NCBI GenBank assembly: GCA_003667865.1
Contig: CP033051.1
Span: 2,444,501 to 2,508,500 of the forward strand
Length of the DNA: 64,000 nt
From: Rossellomorea marisflavi
GTDB taxonomy: Bacteria; Bacillota; Bacilli; Bacillales; Bacillaceae_B
Direction of reading: 5' to 3'
Of this stretch, positions 52,389 to 61,555 are shown piece after piece. The number at the start of each line of letters is the position of its first letter. Within the stretch, counting starts at the first letter, position 1. The position numbers were made by a program, and so were the translations under genes. The notes below the pieces were generated by a model. That model was not told the DNA's origin and did no database searches. It worked only from the letters and a program-made list of their open reading frames with translations.

Positions 52389-53007
52389 CTTTTGGCATCA
52401 ACGGATACTGAGAGAAATGGATCTAACTAGTGGAGAATCCATTGAATTTGCAAAACTGAATGCAGGTGTTGTTCAACCTTCTAGAACAGGCATTAATCCT
52501 TATTACCTTGGTCTTAAAATATTTGAAGATATTGAAGAACGATATAACAATCCAACAGAAAAAATGAAGGAACTTGGAGTACAACCAGGAACTGGTCGTG
52601 AAAAAATGTTTGAAGTACGAGAAATTGAATCTGATATTTCTTTCTTAAGGAACTATTTAACAAAAGAACTTGTGACACGAGAAGATATGTACCTGTTTCA
52701 AAAGCAAGGAAAAGATTATAAAATCATTGATAAAGAATGGACAGAGGTGCGAGATCAACTTGTTAATATGAGAGTAAACGGTGGGTTTCCGTATATTACA
52801 GTAAATGATGGGGATTACATGAAAGCAGGAGAGCTATATTTAAAACATTGGTTTGAGGGAATTGAACTCGATCTGAAATATCTAGAAAAAGTGCTTCCAT
52901 ATATTCATCAATTATGGGGAAGACCTATTCATTTAGAGACCGTTATTGAGAAAAAGGAAATGTTGTTCACTTATGAAGGTCGAGCAATTCAACGTAAATA
53001 TTTATAA
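52366..53007 (+). CDS. spoVR: spoVR 3' portion
   Basis: From 52372 it encodes the last 211 residues of Spo[62 protein letters not shown] and [19 protein letters not shown] to the end. There is no ribosome site or promoter of its own; the apparent TTG start at 52366 lies in the element arm. It should be expressed only after the element is removed. Confidence 0.93.
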   Translation: MRNEGWASFWHQRILREMDLTSGESIEFAKLNAGVVQPSRTGINPYYLGLKIFEDIEERYNNPTEKMKELGVQPGTGREKMFEVREIESDISFLRNYLTKELVTREDMYLFQKQGKDYKIIDKEWTEVRDQLVNMRVNGGFPYITVNDGDYMKAGELYLKHWFEGIELDLKYLEKVLPYIHQLWGRPIHLETVIEKKEMLFTYEGRAIQRKYL

Positions 53008-53032
53008 ACTAAGCTAGTTTGAACAGATCAAT

Positions 53033-53057
53033 AAAAATCCTCCTATGAGGATTTTTT
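53033..53057 (+). terminator. Intrinsic terminator after spoVR
   Basis: AAAAATCCTC (53033-53042) pairs with GAGGATTTTT (53047-53056). Confidence 0.85.
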
Positions 53058-53285
53058 ATTTGGTTTTTTTTTCAAGACATAGAACACTTGCAATTCTAAG
53101 AGTGTCAGTATATCCTTTTAAAGGTCAACTTATTCATGCCATATAGTACAATAATAAAAAGGAAAGTATTTTTTAGACTCTATCCAGAAATAATACTTGG
53201 TTTTTGAGGGAATGCTGAGGATTGTATATGCATTATTTCTAGGAAGAGGGAAAAGGTATGTATTCCTTTGGAGAGGAGTATAACG

Positions 53286-53630
53286 ATGGCAAATGTATTT
53301 AATAATGAGCTTATTGTAATCATTTTATATTTGTTAGCGGTATATCTTTTTATACGAGGTACATTAATTTTTATGGAGAAGGCTGGTAAAGCCTATACTC
53401 AGAACACAAGTCCTTCTTATAAAAAATTACATTCAAAACTAATCTCCGGATATTATATTATTTCTGGTTTTATTGTAGCTTTCATTCCAACAGTTAATTG
53501 GAAGACTGAGGACATTTACTTTGGAATTGCATTTTATGCCTTTCTTTCACTTGTATACTGGGGAGCTCTTGATTATTTGATGAATAAAATGAAAATGAAA
53601 TCAAATAATAAATCTCTTCAAGAGAATTAG
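53286..53630 (+). CDS. Small membrane protein, three helices
   Basis: 114 residues from the ATG at 53286 with AGAGGAG upstream; the longer frame from 53268 includes the ribosome site. Hydrophobic helices at about 8-28, 53-70 and 77-96; a lysine-rich C-terminus (MNKMKMKSNNKSLQEN). No family recognised. Confidence 0.6.
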   Translation: MANVFNNELIVIILYLLAVYLFIRGTLIFMEKAGKAYTQNTSPSYKKLHSKLISGYYIISGFIVAFIPTVNWKTEDIYFGIAFYAFLSLVYWGALDYLMNKMKMKSNNKSLQEN

Positions 53631-53634
53631 TAAA

Positions 53635-53680
53635 AAAGCTACCACTTTAGAGGTCGGTCCTCATAATTGGTAGCTTTTGT
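53635..53680. terminator. Bidirectional terminator
   Basis: AAAAGCTACCA pairs with TGGTAGCTTTT (53668-53678). The loop contains an inner GAGGTCGGTCCTC, related to the GGGACGGACC repeat. Confidence 0.85.
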
Positions 53681-53696
53681 TTATGAATGAATTCAT

Positions 53697-53837
53697 TTAT
53701 GTGAATGATTTAAGTGCTACAAATATAATGGTTCCTAAGAGTAGTGCGTAATTCGTAAGTGCGTTTCCTTTGGATGATTCCCTTTGTTGGTATTTATCCA
53801 ATGCTTGGTGTCTAAGTTTGGTTTCATTTACAACCAT
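53697..53837 (-). CDS. 46-residue membrane peptide
   Basis: ATG at 53837 after GGTGGTGAT. Reads MVVNETKLRHQALDKYQQRE ... NALTNYALLLGTIIFVALKSFT, with a charged N-terminus and one C-terminal hydrophobic helix. The frame is open further upstream, but that part has no ribosome site. Unknown function. Confidence 0.5.
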   Translation of the reverse strand: MVVNETKLRHQALDKYQQRESSKGNALTNYALLLGTIIFVALKSFT

Positions 53838-54033
53838 ATGATCACCACCGAATGTAAGCGTTTTCTTTTTTATTATATCAAGCCTTCTGATTATAATCAA
53901 AATATTCTGTTAAACATATTTTTACATGATTTTACAGTGTTTTATGATTATTAAGATTGTGTAAAAACTATATTTTATAATAGTGGTCATTTATTATAAT
54001 GATATATACCCATCAAGAAAAGAGTTGAATAAA

Positions 54034-55209
54034 ATGAGTAGAATGTCACGTTTGTTTGAAATCTTTTTTGTTTCCCTTCGATTAGGATTTATATCATTTG
54101 GTGGTCCTGCAGCCCATCTTGGATATTTTCGAGAAGAATACATAAAAAAGAGAAAATGGCTTGATGAAAAGAGTTATGCAGATTTAATTGCACTATGTCA
54201 ATTTCTTCCTGGTCCAGCGAGTAGTCAGGTTGGAATTTCAATTGGAATGATACGTGGAGGAATTGCAGGTGGTATCATTTCCTGGCTTGGTTTTACAACA
54301 CCATCGGTAATTGCATTAATTTTATTTGCTTATTTTGTTACGGGAGGTAGCTTTGCTGATTCTGGATGGATTCATGGGTTGAAGATTGTTGCTGTTGCTG
54401 TCGTACTACATGCAATTTTAGGGATGGGGCAAAAGCTAACCCCGGATCGTCCACGGATTACAATCGCTTTACTTGCGGCTATTGTTACGCTATTTTTTCC
54501 TACGGCAGTCGGACAAATAGCTATTATTATTTTTGCTGGTATTATTGGTTACTTCTTATATCGAAATCAAGAGATTCCAGAGATTAAAGAAATAAACGTT
54601 AGTATATCGAAAACGATTGGTGTCATTGCATGGGTCCTGTTTTTTCTACTACTATTTGGCCTACCTCTAGTTAGACAGTTTTCTCAACACCTATACATTG
54701 GACTCTTTGATACCTTTTACAGAGTTGGCGCTATTGTATTTGGAGGAGGCCATGTTGTTCTTCCGATGATAGAAAGAGAAGTAGTACCACAAGGATGGAT
54801 TTCAGAGGAGGTATTTCTTGCTGGGTATGGAGCGACACAGGCTGTGCCAGGTCCATTGTTTACATTCTCGAGTTACTTAGGTGCGGCGATTGATGGCTGG
54901 GAAGCAGCTATCATTGCAGTTGTTGCGATGTTCTTACCTTCCTTTTTTCTTATTATAGGAACACTACCTTTTTGGAACAGTATTAGAAGAAAATCTTTCG
55001 TTCAAGCAGCCTTAATTGGGGTTAATGCAGCGGTTGTTGGGATTTTATTAGCAGCACTATACGACCCGGTTTTTACAAGTGCAATTCTTTCTCCAATCGA
55101 CTTTGTGATTGCACTTTGCGCTTTTGGAATGCTCCACTATTGGAAAATATCTGCATGGGCTGTTGTCATCATCACAGCAATACTTGGTCAACTAGCGAGT
55201 TACTTATAA
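54034..55209 (+). CDS. chrA: Chromate transporter (ChrA/SrpC, long-chain CHR)
   Basis: 391 residues from the ATG at 54034. It has two homologous CHR halves: the first with SLRLGFISFGGPAAHLGYFREEYI and LCQFLPGPASSQVGISIG, the second with VGAIVFGGGHVVLPMIEREVV and ATQAVPGPLFTFSSYLGA. These PGP motifs define the family, which exports chromate or, for some members, takes up sulfate. About ten helices. The start preferred here has only a weak ribosome site, so it could lie a few codons away. Confidence 0.9.
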   Translation: MSRMSRLFEIFFVSLRLGFISFGGPAAHLGYFREEYIKKRKWLDEKSYADLIALCQFLPGPASSQVGISIGMIRGGIAGGIISWLGFTTPSVIALILFAYFVTGGSFADSGWIHGLKIVAVAVVLHAILGMGQKLTPDRPRITIALLAAIVTLFFPTAVGQIAIIIFAGIIGYFLYRNQEIPEIKEINVSISKTIGVIAWVLFFLLLFGLPLVRQFSQHLYIGLFDTFYRVGAIVFGGGHVVLPMIEREVVPQGWISEEVFLAGYGATQAVPGPLFTFSSYLGAAIDGWEAAIIAVVAMFLPSFFLIIGTLPFWNSIRRKSFVQAALIGVNAAVVGILLAALYDPVFTSAILSPIDFVIALCAFGMLHYWKISAWAVVIITAILGQLASYL

Positions 55210-55211
55210 TG

Positions 55212-55249
55212 AAAAAAGTCACGAGTGATCCAACACTCGTGACTTTTTA
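55212..55249. terminator. Terminator between convergent genes
   Basis: AAAAAGTCACGAGTG pairs with CACTCGTGACTTTTT, giving a long stem usable in both directions. Confidence 0.92.
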
Positions 55250-55301
55250 TATGTAAGAGACAGGGTGTATCTTTTGATTAAGTTTAAAAATAATCTATCA
55301 C

Positions 55302-56204
55302 TTACGGAACATCATGTCCCATTGAACTTTGCAAGATCTCGAACCATTGATCATGATTTAACTTAATAGTAAGAGCATCAATTGCTTTCTGAATACGTTC
55401 AGTTTTACCAGAGCCCACAATCGGCATTATGCTTGCTGGGTGATTCAATAACCAAGCGTAAAGAACTTGATCAATATCAACATCACCAATCTCAATTGCT
55501 ATTTTCTCTAGAGTAGCCTTTAAACGAATTGCTTTTTCATCTTCCTCTTTGAAAATAGCTCCTCCAGCTAATGGAGACCATGCCATCGCTGGAATTCGTT
55601 TTTCTTGGCATAGATTCAACGTACCATCCATAAAGTTCTCTAATTGATAGGCAGACAATTCTATTTGATTCGTAACAAGTGGGAATGGAAGATATGATTG
55701 AAGCATATGCCACTGATGATCTTTAAAGTTTGATACTCCAAATTGTAGCACTTTACCATCTTCTTTAAGTTGTTTAAATGCTTCTGCCACTTGGGCTGGG
55801 TCCATAAATGGATCCGGTCTATGTAGTAACAACACATCAATATAATCCGTTTGTAAGTTTTTCAATGAGTATTCCACTGATTCAATAATGTGTTTCTTAC
55901 TTGTATTATAATGGTGCGATTTATGCTCAGGACGATTTTTTGAAGGTAAAATAATTCCACATTTTGTTACGATCTCCATTTGTTCGCGTAAAGAAGGCTT
56001 TAATGCAAGAGCGTTGCCGAACAACTCCTCACATGTATAGCTGCCATAAATATCTGCATGGTCAAATGTTGTAATACCCTGTTCAAGACAATATTCAATA
56101 AGAGATAATGTTTCTTGTTCAGATTGATTCCAATCCGAAAGTCTCCATAATCCATGAATAATTCTAGAGAATGATATGTTTTCAGCTACTTGAATTCTTT
56201 CCAT
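55302..56204 (-). CDS. Aldo/keto reductase (YdhF-like)
   Basis: 300 residues. The catalytic residues are seen in TTFDHADIYGSYTCEE (Asp, Tyr), TKCGI (Lys) and LLLHRPDPFMDP (His). GVSNFKDHQWHML, NQIELSAYQ and IMPIVGSGKTERIQKAI (NADP-binding end) match E. coli YdhF-type reductases. The substrate is unknown. It stands alone and differs clearly from the reductase at 15 kb. Confidence 0.88.
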   Translation of the reverse strand: MERIQVAENISFSRIIHGLWRLSDWNQSEQETLSLIEYCLEQGITTFDHADIYGSYTCEELFGNALALKPSLREQMEIVTKCGIILPSKNRPEHKSHHYNTSKKHIIESVEYSLKNLQTDYIDVLLLHRPDPFMDPAQVAEAFKQLKEDGKVLQFGVSNFKDHQWHMLQSYLPFPLVTNQIELSAYQLENFMDGTLNLCQEKRIPAMAWSPLAGGAIFKEEDEKAIRLKATLEKIAIEIGDVDIDQVLYAWLLNHPASIMPIVGSGKTERIQKAIDALTIKLNHDQWFEILQSSMGHDVP

Positions 56205-56284
56205 TATACAACCTCTTTCTTGGATACTATCCTAATCAATAGGAAGAATAATATTATCTTACTACTGTACGGAGTGAAAGCAAA

Positions 56285-57208
56285 ATGTTATCTCTTGCAG
56301 AAATCATGAAGGAATGGAATATTCAATGGGAACTACTTACAATGACCGTGATTAAAGAAAATGTCTATGAGGTAGTATCTGACCAGTTTCAACATGTTCT
56401 AAAAAGAAAGAATTGCTCAAAATTCTGGAGTGAAGAGTTTTCAGTCCTTAAACAGCTAGAAAATAAAGGGGTACCAGTATCACTCCCCATTAAGACGAGA
56501 ATAGGTAAGTCTTACGTTCAAGATGATGAATGGATATACGTACTCTATCCCAAAGTAAAAGGCTTCCATAACGTGAATCATGGAAAGGCAGAATTATCGA
56601 ATCACCTATTTAATGAATATGGAAAAGTATTAGCACAACTTCATAGAGCATTACAGCCTATAGAACTTAGTACCATGCCTCCTGGTAATTGGAATATGAT
56701 TGGTCAGATTAGAGCTTGGGTACAGCAAGGAATACCTGAAAAGCTATCTTCAATTATTACTCCTTATATTCAACTCGTTCTAGATTATTATGATTCTCTT
56801 CCAACGCACCTGATCCATCGTGACTTTCATCCGAAAAATTTGCTTGTTCATCATAAAAAGGTATCGTGCATTCTTGATTTTGATGAGATGAAAATTGGAC
56901 CAAGAGTGTATGATATTTGCTATTTTATTGTTGCTATCGTCCGAGAAGCGATACTATGGAAAGAAACCATTACAATGTCACTTAGGAACATTCACATTTT
57001 TTTAAAACAATATGAGAGAGAGCTACCGCTTACAGCTATAGAGAGAAAGCTAGTACCAGCTTTAATTATCATTTTATTAGTGCTTTATAGCCGTTTCTAC
57101 CATGAACAAGGATTCATTGAATTAGCACAAGCATATGAGCGTACGATACTTGAAGGATCTATTAGAACACTATTTTTGGAAGATCGTCTGTTTGCTTTTC
57201 ATCTATGA
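56285..57208 (+). CDS. Kinase-fold phosphotransferase (APH/choline-kinase family)
   Basis: 307 residues. Catalytic loop LIHRDFHPKNLLVHH and metal motif ILDFDEMKIGPRVYDICYF are those of the aminoglycoside phosphotransferase and homoserine-kinase-II-like superfamily. An N-terminal nucleotide lobe with VLKRKN is present. Such enzymes phosphorylate small molecules such as sugars, amino alcohols, antibiotics and methylthioribose. Proximity to thiamine genes invites thiamine kinase as a guess, but the riboswitch lies after it, so it is not in that operon. Confidence 0.75.
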   Translation: MLSLAEIMKEWNIQWELLTMTVIKENVYEVVSDQFQHVLKRKNCSKFWSEEFSVLKQLENKGVPVSLPIKTRIGKSYVQDDEWIYVLYPKVKGFHNVNHGKAELSNHLFNEYGKVLAQLHRALQPIELSTMPPGNWNMIGQIRAWVQQGIPEKLSSIITPYIQLVLDYYDSLPTHLIHRDFHPKNLLVHHKKVSCILDFDEMKIGPRVYDICYFIVAIVREAILWKETITMSLRNIHIFLKQYERELPLTAIERKLVPALIIILLVLYSRFYHEQGFIELAQAYERTILEGSIRTLFLEDRLFAFHL

Positions 57209-57303
57209 AAGCTTTATTAGAATGAAAAGCTTGAAATATCACTAAATGTGTGGCAAAGTAAGTTATTGAGTAAACAAAAACGTTAACGATCATATGCGAG
57301 AAT

Positions 57304-57392
57304 TGTAGGGGGACCAGTGTTGCTGGTTGAGATTGTATCCTTTAGGTACTGACCCTTTGAACCTGAACTGGTTGAGACCAGCGTAGGGAACA
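57304..57392 (+). promoter_or_regulatory. TPP riboswitch
   Basis: Conserved thi-box pieces occur in order: the GTAGGGGGACC start, GCTGGTTGAGATTG, ACCCTTTGAACCTGAACTGG and ACCAGCGTAGGGAAC. These form the pyrimidine- and pyrophosphate-sensing arms. It lies 185 bases before thiY. Binding of thiamine pyrophosphate should shut off the downstream operon. Confidence 0.97.
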
Positions 57393-57425
57393 TATTCTCA
57401 AACGGTTATTCTGTTTGATTATATG

Positions 57426-57456
57426 CGCCCTGGGCTTATACCCTAGGCGTTTTTTT
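57426..57456 (+). terminator. Riboswitch-controlled terminator
   Basis: CGCCCTGGG (57426-57434) pairs with CCCTAGGCG (57441-57449), followed by seven Ts, 34 bases after the TPP aptamer. This is the expected expression platform. Confidence 0.88.
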
Positions 57457-57576
57457 ATTGTAAAAAGAGGGTATTGATAGGAGTATAGAAAGAGAAATAG
57501 ATTACCCTAACAGTATCTTCACCCTATATTCGCGACACGATCAAACGTTTACTAAATCATTAGGGGGAATATACAA

Positions 57577-58581
57577 ATGAAAAAGTTTTTAACAATCTTA
57601 TCTGCATTATTGCTAGTTGTTCTTACTGCATGTGGAAATGAAAATAATGAAGGAAACGAAGAAGCTGGAGAAGAAACGGCTGAATTAGAAAAAGTCTCAA
57701 TTGTTCTTGATTGGACACCTAATACCAACCATACGGGTATCTATGTGGCGAAAGAAAAAGGTTATTTTGAAGAAGAAGGATTGGATGTTGAGATCCTACT
57801 ACCAGGAGAAGCTGGTGCAGATCAGCTTGTTGCGTCAGGGAAAGCTGAGTTTGGAATTAGTGCTCAGGAAAGCTTAACACAGGCACGAGTTCAAGGTGTA
57901 CCTATTGTTTCTATAGGAGCAATTATTCAACATAATACTTCAGGATTTGCCTCACCAGTGGACAAAGGAATTGAAACACCAAAGGATTTTGAAGGGAAAA
58001 CGTATGGTGGATGGGGATCCCCTGTCGAGCAAGCGGTGATTGAATCCTTAATGAAGAATGAAGGGGCAGATGTAGAGAAAGTGGATTTTGTAAATATGGG
58101 TGATTCCGATTTCTTTACAGCTGTTAATCGCGACATTGATTTTGCTTGGATTTATTATGCTTGGACTGGTGTAGAAGCAGAATTACGCGATGAAGAGCTG
58201 AATATGATTTACCTAACAGATTACTCTGAGAAGCTTGATTACTATACGCCGGTTATCACTACTAATGAAGACATGATTTCTAATAATCCTGATACAATTA
58301 AGTCTTTTATGGCTGCGGTATCTAAAGGGTATCAATTTGCTATTGATAACCCTGCTGACGCGGCAGATATTCTAATCCAAGAGGTTCCTGATCTAGATGC
58401 AGAGCTTGTCAAAGCAAGTCAGGAGTGGTTATCTCCGAAGTATCAGGATGATGCATCAAAATGGGGAGAGCAAAAAGCTGAAGTTTGGGAAAACTATTCT
58501 GAATGGATGTTTGAAAACGGTCTATTAGATAGCGAGCTAGAAGCTGAAAAAGCTTTTACAAACGAATTTTTACCAGAATAA
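57577..58581 (+). CDS. thiY: Thiamine-precursor ABC transporter, binding protein ThiY
   Basis: 334 residues. A lipoprotein signal ends at LLVVLTACGN, where Cys19 is lipidated. The mature part has the NMT1/THI5-like fold: VSIVLDWTPNTNHTGIYVAKEKGYF, ISAQESLTQARVQGVPIV and YGGWGSPVEQAVIESL. ThiY binds formylaminopyrimidine, a thiamine breakdown product salvaged by Bacillus. GGGGGAA is the ribosome site. First gene of the TPP-controlled operon. Confidence 0.92.
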   Translation: MKKFLTILSALLLVVLTACGNENNEGNEEAGEETAELEKVSIVLDWTPNTNHTGIYVAKEKGYFEEEGLDVEILLPGEAGADQLVASGKAEFGISAQESLTQARVQGVPIVSIGAIIQHNTSGFASPVDKGIETPKDFEGKTYGGWGSPVEQAVIESLMKNEGADVEKVDFVNMGDSDFFTAVNRDIDFAWIYYAWTGVEAELRDEELNMIYLTDYSEKLDYYTPVITTNEDMISNNPDTIKSFMAAVSKGYQFAIDNPADAADILIQEVPDLDAELVKASQEWLSPKYQDDASKWGEQKAEVWENYSEWMFENGLLDSELEAEKAFTNEFLPE

Positions 58582-58596
58582 GAGGGTGACGTGAAA

Positions 58597-58893
58597 ATGG
58601 AGAATTCTTTAGTCAGTATTCAAATTTTACCGAAAACAAAAAATGGTGAAAGTGTCATCCCGTTAGTAGATGAAGCAATTTCAATTATTGATCAATCAGG
58701 GGTGAAATACGAGGTTCATCCACTTGAAACAACGATGGAAGGGGAGCTGTCTGAGCTCTTCTCCATTGTTGAAAAAATGAATAAACGGATGATTGAGCTG
58801 GGTAGCATGAACGTAATTTCACAGATTAAGGTGCTTTATCAGCCTGATGGGATCTCTATGAATACATTAACGGAGAAATACCGTCATGAGTAA
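58597..58893 (+). CDS. Thiamine-binding protein of the MTH1187/YkoF type
   Basis: 98 residues from the ATG at 58597 (a GTG six bases earlier touches the ribosome site GAGGGTGAC). MENSLVSIQILPKTKNGES, GVKYEVHPLETTMEGEL and RVIS-like core segments fit the small ferredoxin-like fold that binds thiamine or its pyrimidine. It overlaps thiX by 8 bases. It may buffer or deliver the pyrimidine in the cytoplasm. Confidence 0.75.
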   Translation: MENSLVSIQILPKTKNGESVIPLVDEAISIIDQSGVKYEVHPLETTMEGELSELFSIVEKMNKRMIELGSMNVISQIKVLYQPDGISMNTLTEKYRHE

Positions 58894-59647
58894 ATGGTTA
58901 CACAGAGGATGGAGACCTGCGCTGGTCATCATCCTCTTGTTTATCATTTGGGAAGCCAGTACAAGGCTTGCTGATATTCCAGACTGGCTACTTCCTGCAC
59001 CTTCACAAATTTGGTTAGAGGCCCGGGTTGTTTCTGAAAGCTTTTTAGAGCATGTACAGTCCACAATTTCATTAACACTTATTGGCTTTACTATTGGATG
59101 TAGCTTTGGACTTATTGTGGCAATGATCCTTCATCTTCTACCGAAAGTACGAGAATCCATCTATCCGCTACTGATTTTATCTCAGAACATACCAATTATT
59201 GTACTTGCTCCGCTACTTGTCATTTGGTTTGGTTTTGGCTTATTACCAAAGATTCTTGTTATTATACTCATTTGCTTCTTTCCTGTTGCTGTTTCTGCTT
59301 TGGATGGCTTTCGCCAAACGAACAAAGAGCTTATACATTATATGAAAATGGCAGGTGCAACTCGTTCGCAAATTTTCTGGAAGCTAGAATGGCCACATTC
59401 ATTTCCTTCCATTTTTTCAGGATTAAAAATATCAGCTACTTATAGTGTTATGGGAGCAGTCATTTCAGAGTGGCTTGGTGCTAAGGCTGGTATTGGCGTA
59501 TTTATGACCTTAGCCTCCTCGTCCTTTCGAACGGACCGTGTCTTTGTGGCGATTTTTACAATTATGATTTTAAGCCTCGCCTTCTTTTCTCTTATTCTTC
59601 TTATTGAGCGAAGAGTGATTAGATGGCAAAAGAAGGAGGAGCGTTAA
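58886..59647 (+). CDS. thiX: Thiamine-precursor ABC transporter, permease ThiX
   Basis: 253 residues with six helices. The permease coupling loop is visible at YMKMAGATRSQIFWKLEWPHSFPSIFSGLKIS (EAA region), and SEWLGAKAGIGVFM follows, as in the SsuC/TauC/ThiX type. It directly abuts thiZ (TAAATG). Confidence 0.9.
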   Translation: MSKWLHRGWRPALVIILLFIIWEASTRLADIPDWLLPAPSQIWLEARVVSESFLEHVQSTISLTLIGFTIGCSFGLIVAMILHLLPKVRESIYPLLILSQNIPIIVLAPLLVIWFGFGLLPKILVIILICFFPVAVSALDGFRQTNKELIHYMKMAGATRSQIFWKLEWPHSFPSIFSGLKISATYSVMGAVISEWLGAKAGIGVFMTLASSSFRTDRVFVAIFTIMILSLAFFSLILLIERRVIRWQKKEER

Positions 59648-60385
59648 ATGACAACGATTCGTATTCATCACTTAACGAAATCATTTGGTGACAATCAGGT
59701 CTTAGAAAATCTGTCTTTTGATATAAAGGATGGAGAATTTGTCTCTATACTTGGTCCATCTGGAAGTGGGAAAAGTACGCTGTTTCATTTAATTGGAGGT
59801 TTATTAACTCCGGATAACGGAGACATACTATTGGATGAAAAAAGTATCATTGGTAAAAGAGGATCGATTTCTTATATGCCACAAAGCCCATCCTTACTTC
59901 CATGGAGAACGGTTCTTGATAATGTCGTTGTAGGTCAAGAGCTCCAAGGGAAAGCAAATAAGGAAGAAGCAAGAAACATGATTGAACGAGTCGGCTTACA
60001 AGGCTTTGAGAATGCTTTCCCACATGAACTTTCTGGGGGGATGAAACAGCGAGTTGCTTTTGTTCGTGCATTACTAAGCCCACAATCGTTATTATGTTTA
60101 GATGAGCCGTTTTCTGCATTAGATGAGTTTACAAGGCTTGATATGCAGGAGTGGTTATTGTCCATTTGGGAGGAAGACCGTAGCTCGGTTTTATTTGTTA
60201 CACATAATATTGAAGAAGCCCTATTTCTATCAGATCGAGTAGTTGTCCTTTCGAAAAGACCCGCAAGAGTAAAAAAAGAATTTCAGATACCTTTTGAACG
60301 TCCAAGGAAAAAGGAGCTACTCTTAACAGAAGAATTTCTTAAGTGGAAGAAAGAAGTCTATAGGGAGTTATCGTCCAATGTTTAA
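59648..60385 (+). CDS. thiZ: Thiamine-precursor ABC transporter, ATPase ThiZ
   Basis: 245 residues: Walker A LGPSGSGKST, Q-loop YMPQSPSLLPWRTV, signature LSGGMKQRVAF, Walker B LLCLDEPFSALD and switch His in FVTHNIEEALFL. The PQ-LLPW segment is common in SsuB/TauB/ThiZ importers. It overlaps the following gene by 8 bases. Confidence 0.92.
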   Translation: MTTIRIHHLTKSFGDNQVLENLSFDIKDGEFVSILGPSGSGKSTLFHLIGGLLTPDNGDILLDEKSIIGKRGSISYMPQSPSLLPWRTVLDNVVVGQELQGKANKEEARNMIERVGLQGFENAFPHELSGGMKQRVAFVRALLSPQSLLCLDEPFSALDEFTRLDMQEWLLSIWEEDRSSVLFVTHNIEEALFLSDRVVVLSKRPARVKKEFQIPFERPRKKELLLTEEFLKWKKEVYRELSSNV

Positions 60386-61148
60386 TCAAATTATAGATTC
60401 TCATATTCATCTCGATCTTTATAGTGATAAACAAAGGCAGAAGCTACTTAAAAGTCTTGATCATACTATAAGTGGTTTGATAACTGTATCATTCCATCTA
60501 GAATCGAGTAAACAGAATTTAGAATTATCTAGGGAATTTGACTTTATTCATCCCGCGTTTGGGTTTCATCCAGAACAAGAGATTCTATCTGATCAGGAAT
60601 TGGAAAAGCTGTTTTCGTTTATTATTGAACATCATAATGAAATGATTGCGATTGGAGAAGTAGGTTTACCATACTATAAAAAGCAAGAAGATCATACTCT
60701 TCCTTATGAAGCGTATATAGAGGTTCTCGAGCAATTTATAAAATTGGCAAAAAAGTTAGATAAACCAATTATTCTTCATAGTATTTATGAAGATGCTGCT
60801 CTAGTCTGTAACATCCTAGAAGAATACAATATGAAGAATGCTCATTTTCATTGGTTTAAAGGGGATCCATTTACGCTCGAAAGAATGATGCGAAACGGCT
60901 ACTATATTTCGATTACACCTGATGTTCTTTATGAACGAGAAATTATTCAAATTGTTCGTAATTATCCACTAGAACAACTTATGGTGGAGACTGACGGACC
61001 ATGGGGGTTTGAAGGCCCATTTTCTCAAAAAATGACACACCCTTCAATGATTCATACATCAATAAGAGCAATAGCAGATATTAAGAAAATCTCTATAGAG
61101 CAATGCTATCAACAGCTATTTAATAACACTAAGTATTTCTACTTTTAA
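60378..61148 (+). CDS. TatD-like metal-dependent hydrolase in the thiamine operon
   Basis: 256 residues with TatD-type metal ligands: IIDSHIHLDLY at the start, IAIGEVGLPYY (Glu), KPIILHSIYEDA (His), AHFHWFKGDP (His) and MVETDGPWGFEGPF (Asp). Its start overlaps thiZ, so it belongs to the salvage operon. It may act on the imported pyrimidine, for example as a deformylase or deaminase-like step, instead of being a housekeeping TatD nuclease. The role is inferred only from position. Confidence 0.8.
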   Translation: MFNQIIDSHIHLDLYSDKQRQKLLKSLDHTISGLITVSFHLESSKQNLELSREFDFIHPAFGFHPEQEILSDQELEKLFSFIIEHHNEMIAIGEVGLPYYKKQEDHTLPYEAYIEVLEQFIKLAKKLDKPIILHSIYEDAALVCNILEEYNMKNAHFHWFKGDPFTLERMMRNGYYISITPDVLYEREIIQIVRNYPLEQLMVETDGPWGFEGPFSQKMTHPSMIHTSIRAIADIKKISIEQCYQQLFNNTKYFYF

Positions 61149-61155
61149 TACTGAC

Positions 61156-61186
61156 CTCTTCGTCATTGGGACGAGGAGTTTTTTTT
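61156..61186 (+). terminator. Terminator of the thiamine operon
   Basis: CTCTTCGTC (61156-61164) pairs with GACGAGGAG (61170-61178), including a G-U pair, followed by eight Ts. Confidence 0.9.
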
Positions 61187-61288
61187 ATCCGTTTATTATG
61201 AAGGTTTTACCATTTTGATTTCTTCATAAAAGACTTTAGTTAAGTAAAAAATGATAGCAAGAATAAATAGGAGAAAGGTGATTTTAAA

Positions 61289-61537
61289 ATGGAAATTAAT
61301 CAAAATGAGTATTCTTCCTATCATGCAGGAGATGTTGTCTATGTTATGTACCGTAATCCTCATACACAAAGTGTGGCAAATGTACAAGAAGCAGCGGTTG
61401 TCAATGATCCAGAAAACCCTTCACAGCTCGCAGTATTTCTTTATGACACATACTATCCTTTAACAGAAGAAATGGCTGTATACCGATCAGAAGCAGAAGC
61501 GGAACAAGCGTATCAACATTATTTTGGAGAAGTATAA
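61289..61537 (+). CDS. splA: Spore photoproduct lyase regulator SplA
   Basis: 82 residues, with MEINQNEYSSYHAGDVVYVM, RNPHTQSVANVQEAAVV and the acidic end QAYQHYFGEV matching SplA. In B. subtilis SplA is a TRAP-like negative regulator of the splAB operon, expressed by sigma-G in the forespore. GGAGAAAGGTG is the ribosome site. I could not identify a clear sigma-G promoter. It lies 18 bases before splB. Confidence 0.9.
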   Translation: MEINQNEYSSYHAGDVVYVMYRNPHTQSVANVQEAAVVNDPENPSQLAVFLYDTYYPLTEEMAVYRSEAEAEQAYQHYFGEV

Positions 61538-61555
61538 CGAAAGGAGGAGTATCCT

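Noticed and set aside
52366..53007. A short independent SpoVR-like gene
   Set aside because: The repeat at both breaks and the perfect in-frame joint show that it is the second part of one spoVR.
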